Origin: Streptomyces daqingensis
GTDB taxonomy: Bacteria > Actinomycetota > Actinomycetes > Streptomycetales > Streptomycetaceae
Direction: 5' to 3'
Length of the DNA: 64,000 nt
Assembly (NCBI RefSeq): GCF_014645895.1
Contig: NZ_BMMP01000014.1
Span: 62,001-126,000 of the forward strand
The notes below the pieces were generated by a model. That model was not told the DNA's origin. It was given only the letters and a program-made list of their open reading frames with translations, and searched no databases. This document shows positions 8,813 to 17,874 of the stretch, piece after piece. How positions within the stretch are numbered: position 1 is the stretch's first letter; every line of letters begins with the position of its first letter. The translations under genes were made by a program, and so were the position numbers.

Positions 8813-8921
8813 CACCGCGCGCACGAACTCGCCGGACGAAACGCGCTGGACCCGGGGCCGCATCGGGACCGGCGCACCCCCGCGCGGCGGGCGGAAAGAG
8901 GCGCGACAGGAGCCCGCGCGC

Positions 8922-9947
8922 TCAGTTCGCCGGGCGCCGTCCGAGCGTGCTCTCCCGCTCCATCAGCGCGAATCCGGGGTGGAGCCGGCGGGTCGCTCCG
9001 ACACCGCCCTCCCCTGCCAGGCGTTCGACGATCGACTCCACCGCCAGCCGGGCGATGGCCTGCTTGTCGGGGGCCACCGTCGTGAGCGTCACGGCGCCGT
9101 ACCGTCCCTCCGTCAAGTCGTCGAAGCCGACGACCGCGACGTCCTCCGGCACCCGCAGCCCCCGCTCGGACATCACCCTCATCGCGCCGATCGCGATCAG
9201 GTCGTTGTAGGCGAACACCGCGTCGGGACGGTGCCCGGCGTCCAGCAGCGCCGCCATCCCGGCAGCGCCGTCCGCGCGGTCCCAGCCCTCCACCGGGGCG
9301 ACCAGCGCCTCGTCGGCCGTCACGCCGCTGGCGGCCAGCTCCGCCTGCCAGCCCAGCAGCCGCAGGTGGGAGGGCTGGCTGGGGCGGTCGCCGCGGGCGC
9401 CGAGGAAGGCGATGCGGCGCCGGCCGAGGTCCAGCAGGTGGCGCACGGCGGTACGGGCGGCGGCGATGTTGTCGATCGCGATGTGGTCGTGGGGCAGGTC
9501 GTAGCGGCGCTCGCCGATCAGCACCAGCGGCGCGTCGTCGGTGCGCGCCGCCAGGTCCTCGGCCTCGAGCTCCAGCGGGTTGAGGATCAGCCCGTCGATG
9601 ACGCGGGCCCGGAAGCCCTGGGTGACGAGGAGTTCGCGCTCGCGGCTGCCCTGGGTGTGGTCGAGCAGGACGGTGTAGTCGTGGGCCGCCGCGGCGTCCA
9701 CCACGGCGCCGGCGAGTTCGGCGAAGTACGGGTTGCCCAACTCCGGTACGGCGAGGGCGATGATCCCGGTGCGGCCCTTGCGCAGGTGCCGGGCCGTCAG
9801 GTTCGGGCGGTACCCCAGGGCGTCGATGGCCCGCTGCACCTTCTCCCGGGTGGCCGGGGTGACGTGCTGGTACTTGTTCACCACGTTGGAGACGGTCTTG
9901 ACCGACACTCCGGCGTGCGCCGCGACGTCCTTGAGGCTCACCCTCAC
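8922..9947 (-). CDS. LacI-family transcriptional regulator of the sugar locus
   Basis: 341 residues. The N-terminal HTH and hinge (VSLKDVAAHAGVSVKTVSNVVNKYQHVTPATREKVQRAI) are intact, followed by a periplasmic-binding-like effector domain from about residue 60. Start is GTG at 9947 (a second GTG two codons on is possible). It sits between the sugar ABC operon (same strand, downstream) and the divergent GH2 glycosidase, and the promoters of both carry CGTTGGAAG. It probably represses both until the imported sugar binds. Confidence 0.92.
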   Translation of the reverse strand: MRVSLKDVAAHAGVSVKTVSNVVNKYQHVTPATREKVQRAIDALGYRPNLTARHLRKGRTGIIALAVPELGNPYFAELAGAVVDAAAAHDYTVLLDHTQGSRERELLVTQGFRARVIDGLILNPLELEAEDLAARTDDAPLVLIGERRYDLPHDHIAIDNIAAARTAVRHLLDLGRRRIAFLGARGDRPSQPSHLRLLGWQAELAASGVTADEALVAPVEGWDRADGAAGMAALLDAGHRPDAVFAYNDLIAIGAMRVMSERGLRVPEDVAVVGFDDLTEGRYGAVTLTTVAPDKQAIARLAVESIVERLAGEGGVGATRRLHPGFALMERESTLGRRPAN

Positions 9948-10037
9948 CCTGCGCTCCTCACCTCGGGAGGGCCGTCGCTTCCACCGCCCCGGGCACCTGG
10001 ACAGGGCACAGCCGGCGTGCTGTCATGCAGACAACCC

Positions 10038-10058
10038 TTGCTTCCAACGTTATACAAG
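10038..10058. promoter_or_regulatory. Candidate LacI operator at the glycosidase promoter
   Basis: Contains CTTCCAACG (10041-10049), the inverse of the nonamer at 8793-8801, followed by TTATAC. It is about 60 bases upstream of the glycosidase GTG, in the divergent lacI-glycosidase spacer. Confidence 0.55.
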
Positions 10059-10117
10059 ACGGACCGGAGCAAGGGCAGTGCCGCAACCATCTCCTGCACA
10101 CCTCATCCGGAGGTCCC

Positions 10118-12775
10118 GTGAGACGCGCACCTGGCCGGCCCGCCGTTGCCGCCGTTTTATCCCTTCTCGTCCTGCTCGCGGTGTCGTTGGGCTCAGTGCC
10201 CCCCGCAGCGGCCGTCCCGTCCGCACCCGCACCGCCCCAGGTACACGGCCTGAAGGGCGAGTACTGGACCCAATCCGCCCCGGGCGCACACGACTTCGGC
10301 ACCCTCCAGGCCACCGCGTTCGACCCTTCCCTCGACTTCGCCGACCTGGAACCGCGGCTCGAGGCCCGCGCCGGCCGGGCGGACCACGCCAGCGTCCGCT
10401 GGACGGGCACCCTCACTCCCGCGACGTCCGGGGAGCACACCTTCCACATCACCGGTGATAACGGCTTCCGCATGTGGGTCGACGGCGAACTCGTCATCGA
10501 CCACTGGGTCGCCGACTGGGACAACGAGCAGAACTCCCGGCCCGTGCGGCTGGAAGAGGGCACCCGCCACGACGTGAAGGTCGAGTACTTCGAGGAGGAC
10601 GGGGGCTCCGGTCTCCACGTGCGCTGGACGCCGCCCGGGGGCGAGAAGGCCCCGGTCCCGCAGTCCGCGTACTCCCCTCCGGAGGACTTCGAGTACGACG
10701 GACCGGCCGAGGTCCGGGTGGGCCCCTCAGGGCGCACCCTTGATCTGGCGTTCGCGCAGCGCCTCTCCGCCCCGCCCGCCGCGTTCCCGGAGCATCTCGA
10801 GGCCGTCATCGGCGGCGTCGAGTGGCCGCTGGGCCGCGCGCGTGTGAACCCGCGGGACGACCACCGGCTGACGGTCGACCTCGAGGAACCCGTGGTCGGA
10901 CAGGGCGGCAGCGCCGACGTGCGCTACGACGGTGACGGCGGGCTCGCCGGCGCCGACGGCGAGAAGGTCGGAGGCTTCTGGACCGCGGGCGAGAACGCCT
11001 CCACCTACCAGCTGCGGACCGAGTGGGCCGAGGACGTCGGGCCGGACAACGCGCTGCCCGCCTACCCGCGTCCGCAGCTCAAGCGCGACGAGTGGCGCAA
11101 CCTCAACGGCGTCTGGCAGTTCGCCGCCGCCGAGGAGGGCGAAGCACCGCCTGTCGGGGACGAACGCCCGCTGAAGGAGCGGATCCTCGTCCCCTACCCG
11201 GTCGAGTCACAGCTCTCCGGCGTCGAACGGCACGAGGAACGCATGTGGTACAAGCGGTCGTTCACCGTGCCTGCCGGCTGGGACATCGGCTCGGGCAAGC
11301 GCCTCCACCTGAACTTCGACGCAGTCGACTGGCAGGCCGCCGTGTACGTCAACGGCAAGCGAGTCGGCTCGCACAAGGGCGGTTACGACCGCTTCACCGT
11401 CGACGTCACCGACGCCCTGCGGCCGGGCCGGCAGCAGGAACTCGTCGTCGGCGTCCACGACCCCACGGACTCGCCCGGCGGCCCCAACCCGCCCGTCGGG
11501 AAGCAGCGCTTGGAGCCCGAAGGAATCTGGTACACGCCCTCGTCGGGCATCTGGCAGACCGTGTGGATGGAACCCGTCGCCGCGGAGCACACCACCGACG
11601 TCAGGACGACGCCGGACGTGAGCGGTGAACAGGTGAGCGTGACGGCGCGCGGCGTGCCCGACGGTGTACCCGTCACGGCGGTGGCGTACGACGACCGGGG
11701 CGGCGAGAAGGGCGCCGGGGGCAAGGGCCGGGAGGTCGGACGGGCCACCGGGAGCGGAGACACGCCCTTCGACGTCCCCGTGCCCGATCCCAGGCTGTGG
11801 TCGCCCGGCGATCCGCACCTCTACACGCTGGAGGTGACCGTCGGGGAAGGAGCCTCCGCCGACACCGTGGAGAGCTACTTCGGCATGCGCGAGATCGGCG
11901 TCGAGACCGTCGACGGCAAGCGGCGCATGGTGCTCAACGGCGAGCCGGTCTTCTCCATGGCCACGCTCGACCAGGGCTTCTGGCCGGACGGCCTGCACAC
12001 CCCGCCCACGGACGAGGCGCTCGCCTACGACCTGGAAGCGCACAAGAAGCTCGGCTTCAACTCGGTGCGCAAGCACATCAAGGTGGAACCCGACCGCTGG
12101 TACTACCACGCCGACCGGCTGGGCCTGCTGGTGTGGCAGGACATGCCGTCCATGCGCTCGGACCGCACACCGGACCAGGCCGCGCGGAAGCAGTACGAGC
12201 ACGAGATGAAGCGCATGATCGCGCAGCACGACAGCCACCCCTCGGTGATCATGTGGGTCACCTTCAACGAGGGGTGGGGGCAGTACGACCAGGCGAGGAT
12301 CGCCGACTACGCCAAGGGGCTCGACCCGACGCGGCTGGTGAACAACATGAGCGGCCACAACTGCTGCGGTGCCGTCGACGGCGGCAACGGCGACGTCTCC
12401 GACGCCCACGGCTACCCCGGCGCGCAACTGCCCGGACCCGACGGCCGGCGGGCGCTCGTCAGCGGCGAGTACGGCGGACTCGGCCTGGCGGTGCCGGGGC
12501 ACGCGTGGCCGGTGCGGCACACCTACGTCGGCGTCGAGAAGGAGGAGTTCACCGACGAGTACCTCGCCAAGCTGGAGGAGATCGAGCAGTTCGCCGCCTG
12601 CGACGGCAGCAGCGGCGCCGTCTACACCCAGATCACCGACCTCGAAGGGGAGCTGAACGGCCTGCTGACCTACGACCGCAAGGTCGCCAAGGCCGACGGC
12701 GACCGTCTCGCCGCGGCTCACGCCGCCCTGCTGAAAGGCGCCGCCGAGGGCACGCTGACCTGCGAACGGGAGTAG
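10118..12775 (+). CDS. Secreted PA14-domain glycoside hydrolase family 2 enzyme
   Basis: 885 residues from GTG at 10118, which has GGAGG five bases upstream and opens directly into a signal peptide (RRAPGRPAVAAVL to PPAAA). Domains: PA14 carbohydrate-binding module at about 44-160 (GLKGEYW, FRMWVDGELVIDHW), GH2 jelly-roll at about 320-510 (RNLNGVWQF, MWYKRSFTVP), Ig-like sandwich, then the TIM barrel. The acid/base Glu is in FNEGWG (about E718) and the nucleophile Glu in SGEYGG (about E784). It releases a sugar outside the cell. GH2 members cleave beta-galactosides, mannosides, glucuronides and, in some streptomycetes, beta-galactofuranosides. The linked YtfQ-like importer makes a furanoside worth testing. 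Confidence 0.9.
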   Translation: MRRAPGRPAVAAVLSLLVLLAVSLGSVPPAAAVPSAPAPPQVHGLKGEYWTQSAPGAHDFGTLQATAFDPSLDFADLEPRLEARAGRADHASVRWTGTLTPATSGEHTFHITGDNGFRMWVDGELVIDHWVADWDNEQNSRPVRLEEGTRHDVKVEYFEEDGGSGLHVRWTPPGGEKAPVPQSAYSPPEDFEYDGPAEVRVGPSGRTLDLAFAQRLSAPPAAFPEHLEAVIGGVEWPLGRARVNPRDDHRLTVDLEEPVVGQGGSADVRYDGDGGLAGADGEKVGGFWTAGENASTYQLRTEWAEDVGPDNALPAYPRPQLKRDEWRNLNGVWQFAAAEEGEAPPVGDERPLKERILVPYPVESQLSGVERHEERMWYKRSFTVPAGWDIGSGKRLHLNFDAVDWQAAVYVNGKRVGSHKGGYDRFTVDVTDALRPGRQQELVVGVHDPTDSPGGPNPPVGKQRLEPEGIWYTPSSGIWQTVWMEPVAAEHTTDVRTTPDVSGEQVSVTARGVPDGVPVTAVAYDDRGGEKGAGGKGREVGRATGSGDTPFDVPVPDPRLWSPGDPHLYTLEVTVGEGASADTVESYFGMREIGVETVDGKRRMVLNGEPVFSMATLDQGFWPDGLHTPPTDEALAYDLEAHKKLGFNSVRKHIKVEPDRWYYHADRLGLLVWQDMPSMRSDRTPDQAARKQYEHEMKRMIAQHDSHPSVIMWVTFNEGWGQYDQARIADYAKGLDPTRLVNNMSGHNCCGAVDGGNGDVSDAHGYPGAQLPGPDGRRALVSGEYGGLGLAVPGHAWPVRHTYVGVEKEEFTDEYLAKLEEIEQFAACDGSSGAVYTQITDLEGELNGLLTYDRKVAKADGDRLAAAHAALLKGAAEGTLTCERE

Positions 12776-12795
12776 CGGGCCCGCCCTTGTGCCGT

Positions 12796-12819
12796 CGCGG
12801 CCCTCCGGCCGGGGCCGCG
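12796..12819. terminator. Hairpin terminator after the glycosidase gene
   Basis: CGCGGCCC and GGGCCGCG form an 8-bp stem around an 8-base loop, 20 bases past the stop codon. Confidence 0.6.
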
Positions 12820-12821
12820 GC

Positions 12822-12885
12822 GGCCGAGGCGGTGGGACGGTCGAGACGGTGGTGGCCGAGGCAGTGGGACGGTCGAGGCGGTGGG
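12822..12885 (+). repeat. Two-copy 32-bp tandem repeat
   Basis: Two adjacent copies of a 32-base unit beginning GGCCGAGGC(G/A)GTGGGACGG, differing at a few positions, with a partial third copy after. It lies between the glycosidase terminator and the symporter promoter. No function is evident. Confidence 0.6.
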
Positions 12886-13030
12886 GCGGTGCGCGCGGGC
12901 GACGGCCGTCAACCGGGCAGTTCACCACCCGTGATATCGGCCGCATATCACGAAAGCCACATCTGATATTGGACGCGGCAATTCCGCATTCTTACGGTGG
13001 GGCGAACGACGCCCACGCCGAGGAGGCCGC

Positions 13031-14395
13031 ATGGCCACGCCCCCCGTCGAAAAGCCCGTACCCGACGAGCGCACCGGCCTGCGCCGCGTTCTGATCTCCA
13101 GCTTCGCCGGTACCTCGATCGAGTGGTACGACTTCTTCCTCTTCGGGTCGGCGGCCGCGCTGGTCTTCCCGCACGTCTTCTTCCCCGGCAGCGACCCCGC
13201 CACCGGAACGCTGCTCTCCTTCGCCACCTACGCCGTGGCCTTCCTCGCCCGCCCGCTCGGCGGCATCGTCTTCGGGCGCATGGGAGACGTCGTCGGCCGC
13301 AAGAAAGCCCTGATCGCGACGCTCTTCCTCGCCGGCGGCGGCACCTTCCTCATGGGCTGCCTGCCCGGCTACGACGCGATCGGCGTGACGGCACCCGTGC
13401 TGCTCGTGCTGCTGCGCCTCGTCCAAGGCCTCGGCCTGGGCGGCGAGTGGGCCGGTGCGGTGACCCTCTCCGCCGAGCACGCGGAGGCGGGCGGCAAACG
13501 GCACCGGCGGGGAATCCTCACCTCCTGGACGCAGCTGGGCGTCCCCGCCGGCAACCTCGTCGCTGTGGCCGCGCTGACAGCCGCGAGCACGGCGCTGCCC
13601 GACGAGGCCTTCCTCTCCTGGGGATGGCGGCTGCCGTTCCTGGCGAGCGCGGCCCTGGTCGCCGCCGGCTGGTGGATGCGGGTGAAGGTCGAGGAGTCAC
13701 CGCTGTTCGAAGCCGCCGAACCGGCCCGGGCGCCCATCCGCGAGGTGCTCTCGACCCACTGGCGCCAGGTCCTGCTGACGGTCGGCATGCGCATCGCCTC
13801 CGACGTGTCGTACTACGTGTTCGCCGTCTTCGCGCTCGCATACCTCTCGGGGACGCTCGGGCTGCCGCGCGACTGGGGCCTGTACGCCGTGATCGTCGGC
13901 TCCGTGCTGCAGCTCGCCGTCATCCCGGCGTCGGCGGCCGCCTCGGACCGCTACGGCCGCCGCCCCGTCTACATCGCCGGCTCCCTCGCCGTCGCCGCGG
14001 GCGCCCTCGTGGCGTGGCCGATGATCGAGACCCGCAGCCTGGCGGGGGTCCTGGCCGCGGTGAGCATCGGGCTGGTGGCGCAGGCGGTGATGTACGGGCC
14101 GATGGCCGCGTTCATCACCGAGCTGTACAGCACGCGGCTGCGCTGCTCCGGCTCCTCCTTCGGCTACCAGATCGCGGGAATAGCCGGCGGCGCCCCCGCC
14201 CCTCTGATCGCCGCCCTCCTCGTCGACCGCTTCCACACCACTACGGCGGTGAGCCTCTACGTCGTGGCCACCGCCCTCATCGCCGCCCTGAGCGCCTACC
14301 TGGCGAAGGAGACCCGCTGGAACAGGCTCGACCAGGACACCGGCGCGCCCTCACCCGCACCCGCCGTCGCACCCGCCACCGGAGAGCCGTCTTGA
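13031..14395 (+). CDS. MFS transporter, metabolite:H+ symporter (MHS) family
   Basis: 454 residues with about twelve membrane segments. The N-terminal motif SSFAGTSIEWYDFFLFGSAAALVFPHVFFP and the loop 2-3 motif GRMGDVVGRKKAL identify the MHS family (ShiA, KgtP, ProP and YhjE type), which imports organic acids, osmolytes or small zwitterions with protons. A GAGG site precedes the ATG. It is the first gene of a three-gene overlapping operon with a hydrolase (14392) and LysR regulator (15615), implying uptake of the compound that the hydrolase then splits. The substrate cannot be read from the sequence. Confidence 0.9.
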   Translation: MATPPVEKPVPDERTGLRRVLISSFAGTSIEWYDFFLFGSAAALVFPHVFFPGSDPATGTLLSFATYAVAFLARPLGGIVFGRMGDVVGRKKALIATLFLAGGGTFLMGCLPGYDAIGVTAPVLLVLLRLVQGLGLGGEWAGAVTLSAEHAEAGGKRHRRGILTSWTQLGVPAGNLVAVAALTAASTALPDEAFLSWGWRLPFLASAALVAAGWWMRVKVEESPLFEAAEPARAPIREVLSTHWRQVLLTVGMRIASDVSYYVFAVFALAYLSGTLGLPRDWGLYAVIVGSVLQLAVIPASAAASDRYGRRPVYIAGSLAVAAGALVAWPMIETRSLAGVLAAVSIGLVAQAVMYGPMAAFITELYSTRLRCSGSSFGYQIAGIAGGAPAPLIAALLVDRFHTTTAVSLYVVATALIAALSAYLAKETRWNRLDQDTGAPSPAPAVAPATGEPS

Positions 14396-15615
14396 ACGAC
14401 ACCGCCGTCGCCACGATCCGCCGCCGCCTCGCCGAGGAGGGACTGTCGGGGTACGTCGCCGTGACGCCCTCGAACCTCTTCTACGTCACCGGGTTCCGCA
14501 GCTACTTCGTCTCCGAGTGGTGGCGGATGCACGGCACCGTCTTCGCGCTGGTCCCGGCGGACCCGCGGAAGCCGGTCACCGTGGTGCTCGGCGATTTCGA
14601 GGAGAAGACGGCCCGCGCCGCCGCACCCGACGTCCAGCTGCGGACCTACCGGCTGTGGGTGGACCTCAACACGGCCGAGGAGATGGCGGCGGACCCGTCC
14701 GGCGCGCAGCCCGCCTCACGTCCCGAGCAGTACGACGACGGCGAGCTCGACGGCGTCCTCACCGCCGCGCTGCGCGAGTCGGGCATGGACCAGGGCCGGG
14801 TCGCCACGGATATGCAGCATCTGCCCGTACCGGCGCTGCGCCGGCTGGAGCGGTGCGCGCCCGGAGCCGGCTGGGAGGACTTCACCGACGACATCTACCG
14901 CGTACGGCTCGTCAAGCAGCCGTGGGAAGTGGAGCGGCTCGCGCTGGGCGTGGAGCTGTCGGAACTCGGCATGACCAGCGCCGTGAAGCACCTGGAGGAG
15001 GGCATGACGGCGCACGACGTGCGGTTGCTGTACCAGTCGGGCGTCACCCGGGCCGCCCTGGACGACGCACGGTTCGCGGGCTACACCGACAACTGGGTGC
15101 TGCCCGCGGTGGGTTCGCGTACGTCCGCCGGCTACGGGGCGCGCGACGGGCGTCTCACTGCGGGGGACCTGGTGAAGTTCGACTGCGGCACGACGGTCGG
15201 CGGCTACCGCTGCGACGGCGGGCGGACCTTCGCCTACCGGCACCGCACGGCGCCGGCGGAGAGGCTGTACGGAGTGCTGGCGGAGGCCCAGCGCATCGCC
15301 CGCTCCATGATCCGGCCGGGGACGGTCGTGGGGGACGTCTTCCGGGCGGCCGTCCACCACGTGCACAGCAACGGCTTCCCCTCCTACACCCGGGGCCACG
15401 TCGGGCACTCCGTGGGCATCGACACCTTCCACGAGGAGCCGCCCTACATCAGCCCCTCGTCCGAGACGGTGATGGAGCCCGGGATGGTCTTCGCCGTCGA
15501 AGTGCCCTCGTACACGCCCGACGTGGGTGCGGTGATGATCGAGGACATGCTGGTCGTCACCGAGGACGGGTCGCGGCTGCTGCACGGCCTGCCCCACGAA
15601 CTGGCCGTCGTCTGA
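14392..15615 (+). CDS. M24-family (creatinase/aminopeptidase P fold) metallopeptidase
   Basis: 407 residues from TTG at 14392, overlapping the symporter stop (TTGA) with GGAG upstream. The N-terminal creatinase-type domain covers 1-160 and the pita-bread domain about 165-400. Metal ligands are visible at D264 (VKFDCG), D275 (RCDGGR), H339 (GHSVG), E370 (FAVEVP) and E384 (MIEDML), so the dinuclear site is complete. Members hydrolyse Xaa-Pro bonds, creatine, or ectoine (DoeA). Coupling to an MHS symporter suggests a small imported zwitterion or proline peptide. Confidence 0.85.
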   Translation: MNDTAVATIRRRLAEEGLSGYVAVTPSNLFYVTGFRSYFVSEWWRMHGTVFALVPADPRKPVTVVLGDFEEKTARAAAPDVQLRTYRLWVDLNTAEEMAADPSGAQPASRPEQYDDGELDGVLTAALRESGMDQGRVATDMQHLPVPALRRLERCAPGAGWEDFTDDIYRVRLVKQPWEVERLALGVELSELGMTSAVKHLEEGMTAHDVRLLYQSGVTRAALDDARFAGYTDNWVLPAVGSRTSAGYGARDGRLTAGDLVKFDCGTTVGGYRCDGGRTFAYRHRTAPAERLYGVLAEAQRIARSMIRPGTVVGDVFRAAVHHVHSNGFPSYTRGHVGHSVGIDTFHEEPPYISPSSETVMEPGMVFAVEVPSYTPDVGAVMIEDMLVVTEDGSRLLHGLPHELAVV

Positions 15616-16508
15616 TGGAACTCCGCCTGCTGCAGGCACTGGTCGCCGTCGCGGACGAACTCCACTTCGGCCGTGCCGCCCGGCGCCTCGGCATCGCGCA
15701 GCCGCCGCTCAGCCAGCGCATCCGGCGCCTCGAAAACGAGCTGGACGTCAAGCTGTTCGAGCGGAACAGGCAGGGGGTGTCGCTGACCACGGCTGGCGCG
15801 GAGCTCGCGGAGCAGGCCAGGAGGGTCATCGCCGGCGCGGAGCACGTGGAGAAGCTGGCACACAACATCCGAAGCGGCGGAGCGGGGACCCTGCGCGTCG
15901 GCGCTGTCGGCTCCGCCTTCTACCAGGCGCTGCCCACACTGCTGACCCCGGCCCGCGACAGGCTTCCCGAACTCCGCCTGCACATAAGGGAGATGGAGAC
16001 TCCGCAACTGATCACCGCGCTGCTCTCGGCGGAACTGGACGTGGCCCTGCTGCGGCCGCCGGCGGGCCGGGGGCTGCGGTCGCGGACCGTCTGGCGTGAG
16101 CCGCTCGTCCTCGCGCTGCCGGAGGGTCACCCCCTCGCCGGTGAGGCGGAGGTGCACGCCCGGCAGCTCGGCGGCGAGCCCCTGGTGCTCTTCCCCCGCG
16201 ACTCGGGTCCCGGCTACTGGGACCGCGTCGAGACGCTGCTGCGCGCTGCGGACATCGCGCTGGAGCCGGTCGCCGAGGCGGACCACGTGACCACCATGCT
16301 CGGACTCGTCGCGCTCGGAGTGGGGTTGAGCATCGTCCCCGCCTCGGCACGGGTCCTGCGTCTGACCGGTGTGCGGTACGTCCCGCTGCAGCCCCGGACG
16401 GAGTTGCCGCTGGCGGCCGTCGTCAACCCGGAGACGCTCACCCCGGCCGTGGACCGCTTCCTCACCACGCTGCCCAGGAAGCCCGTCCTCCCCGCCGACC
16501 CCGGATGA
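15615..16508 (+). CDS. LysR-family transcriptional regulator
   Basis: 297 residues. The HTH (ADELHFGRAARRLGIAQPPLSQRIRRLE) is at 12-40 and the effector domain starts near residue 90. Its ATG overlaps the peptidase stop (TGATG at 15613-15617). LysR genes are usually divergent from their targets; here the regulator is the distal gene of the operon, so it likely autoregulates the 13031 promoter in response to the imported substrate. Confidence 0.9.
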   Translation: MELRLLQALVAVADELHFGRAARRLGIAQPPLSQRIRRLENELDVKLFERNRQGVSLTTAGAELAEQARRVIAGAEHVEKLAHNIRSGGAGTLRVGAVGSAFYQALPTLLTPARDRLPELRLHIREMETPQLITALLSAELDVALLRPPAGRGLRSRTVWREPLVLALPEGHPLAGEAEVHARQLGGEPLVLFPRDSGPGYWDRVETLLRAADIALEPVAEADHVTTMLGLVALGVGLSIVPASARVLRLTGVRYVPLQPRTELPLAAVVNPETLTPAVDRFLTTLPRKPVLPADPG

Positions 16509-16547
16509 CCGGCGCTCCCGCGGTCGTCGACGCCGGCGGCGAGGGCG

Positions 16548-16700
16548 GGTCGTTGGGATCTTCGTTGATCAGCCCGGGGCGCCGGATGGTGCATCGCAAG
16601 GCGGAGGATCGTCCTCGTACTCGGGTCCCCCATGCCGAAGGCCAGGGGAGTACTCGGAAGACTCCGACAACGCAGCGAGGTGCCGTAGCCGGCGTCGCGG
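16548..16700. other. Structured non-coding segment of unknown nature
   Basis: The 406-base gap between the LysR and methyltransferase genes has no convincing gene. Within it, GTACT-(5 bases)-CCCC pairs with GGGGAGTAC around an inner GCCGAAGGC hairpin (about 16616-16653), and CGCAGCGAGG follows. The text looks less random than ordinary spacer and resembles intergenic sequence I recall in other streptomycetes, but I cannot confirm that without a search. Confidence 0.3.
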
Positions 16701-16914
16701 GCCTACGGAGATCCACACGACACGGCCTAGCAGTACGCAGCGCCGGACGACGCGTGACTCGGCGCATGGACGACGCGCAACTGCCGTCCGCCGCCCCGTA
16801 GTCGTCGCCGGCGCCGAGGGCGCCCGGGCCACCGAGACGTGGAGGGCGGTGTGCTCCATCGGTCTCCCGACTCGGCCACGCCGCCGTGACCCCCACCAGG
16901 GCTAAGCTGGCGCG

Positions 16915-17670
16915 ATGTTCACACCGCAGGGCCCGAGCCTTCGCGAACTCGCCCGCCAGGCTCTCTCCTCCGTCGAGCACGGCTACGACCTCCTCGCGCC
17001 GAAGTTCGACCACACACCGTTCCGCACCCCCGACTCCCTCCTCGGTGCGGTACGGCGGGCGCTCGCGGAGATCGGCCCGTTCGAGCACGGGCTGGACCTG
17101 TGCTGCGGCACCGGAGCGGGGATGACCGTGCTGCGCGAGGTGTGCCGGAGGAGCGTCACCGGAGTGGATTTCAGCGCCGGGATGCTGGAGGTGGGCAGGG
17201 AGCGCGCCGCTGTCCCGCACCCGTCTGCCGACGGCGCCCGGGACGCCTACGCGCCGGCCGTCTCGTGGGTGCGCGGCGACGTCCATGCGCTGCCCTTCAG
17301 GCCCGTCTTCGACCTTGTCGTCAGCTTCGGCGCGTTCGGGCACTTCCTGCCACGCGAGCTGGACGGTGTGTTCGCCCAGGCTCACTCGGTTCTCCGGCCA
17401 GGCGGACGTTTCGCGTTTCCGCTCCCCGCCCCCGCGACGCCCCGCTCCTCCTGGTATTGGGCGGCACTGGGCTTCGACGTGGCGATGCGCGTCCGGAACG
17501 CCCTCTGGCGGCCGCCGTTCGTCATGTACTACCGGCCGTTCCGGCTTGGCCTCGCCCGGCGGAAGCTGGAGCAGGCGGGCTTCACGGTGGAGCTGCTCGC
17601 CCTGCCCGAGTTCGGCCGCCGGCCCGACGGCAGCCCGCGGTGCCGGATGGTCGTGGCGACGCGGAAGTAG
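16915..17670 (+). CDS. Class I SAM-dependent methyltransferase
   Basis: 251 residues. Motif I (LDLCCGTGAGMTVL) is at about 61-74, motif II (VTGVDFSAGML) at 81-91, and VLRPGGRFAFPLP is the post-III strand. The C-terminal region (YYRPFRLGLARRKLEQAGF) is a typical small-molecule methyltransferase cap. A TAAGCT box at 16903-16908 lies six bases before the ATG with no ribosome site, so the mRNA may be leaderless. The acceptor is unknown. Neighbours do not form a pathway. Confidence 0.85.
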   Translation: MFTPQGPSLRELARQALSSVEHGYDLLAPKFDHTPFRTPDSLLGAVRRALAEIGPFEHGLDLCCGTGAGMTVLREVCRRSVTGVDFSAGMLEVGRERAAVPHPSADGARDAYAPAVSWVRGDVHALPFRPVFDLVVSFGAFGHFLPRELDGVFAQAHSVLRPGGRFAFPLPAPATPRSSWYWAALGFDVAMRVRNALWRPPFVMYYRPFRLGLARRKLEQAGFTVELLALPEFGRRPDGSPRCRMVVATRK

Positions 17671-17691
17671 CCGGCGGGGGCCGGCCGTCGA

Positions 17692-17799
17692 GCCGCCCCG
17701 CGTGGCCCGCTCGCGGCTGAGCCGGAGCTGCACGCTGATCACGGAGCGCTCCATCTCGGCGAAGAGGCCCATCAGCTGCATCGCGGTGCGCATCGAGTC
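17692..17799 (-). pseudogene. Serine recombinase (resolvase) remnant
   Basis: One minus frame reads TAMQLMGLFAEMERSVIS followed by an arginine-rich stretch, matching the conserved resolvase block (MxxxLGxFAEFERxLIxERT) that precedes the C-terminal HTH. No start, catalytic serine domain or HTH is found in frame nearby. It is a decayed fragment, implying past insertion of a mobile element between the two methyltransferase genes. Confidence 0.45.
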
Positions 17800-17874
17800 T
17801 TCGGGGGCGCCCGTTTGGCTACCTCCTGAAGCAGCCAGTTCGCTTCGCTCTCCTGGCAGCTCCTGGCATGCCAG

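Noticed and set aside
10050..10289. Minus-strand frame inside the glycosidase start
   Set aside because: It overlaps the signal peptide region of a clear gene and has no ribosome site or domain.
12997..14391. N-terminal extension of the M24 frame through the symporter gene
   Set aside because: The sequence before TTG 14392 is an Arg/Ala-rich shadow of the symporter; real similarity begins at 14392.
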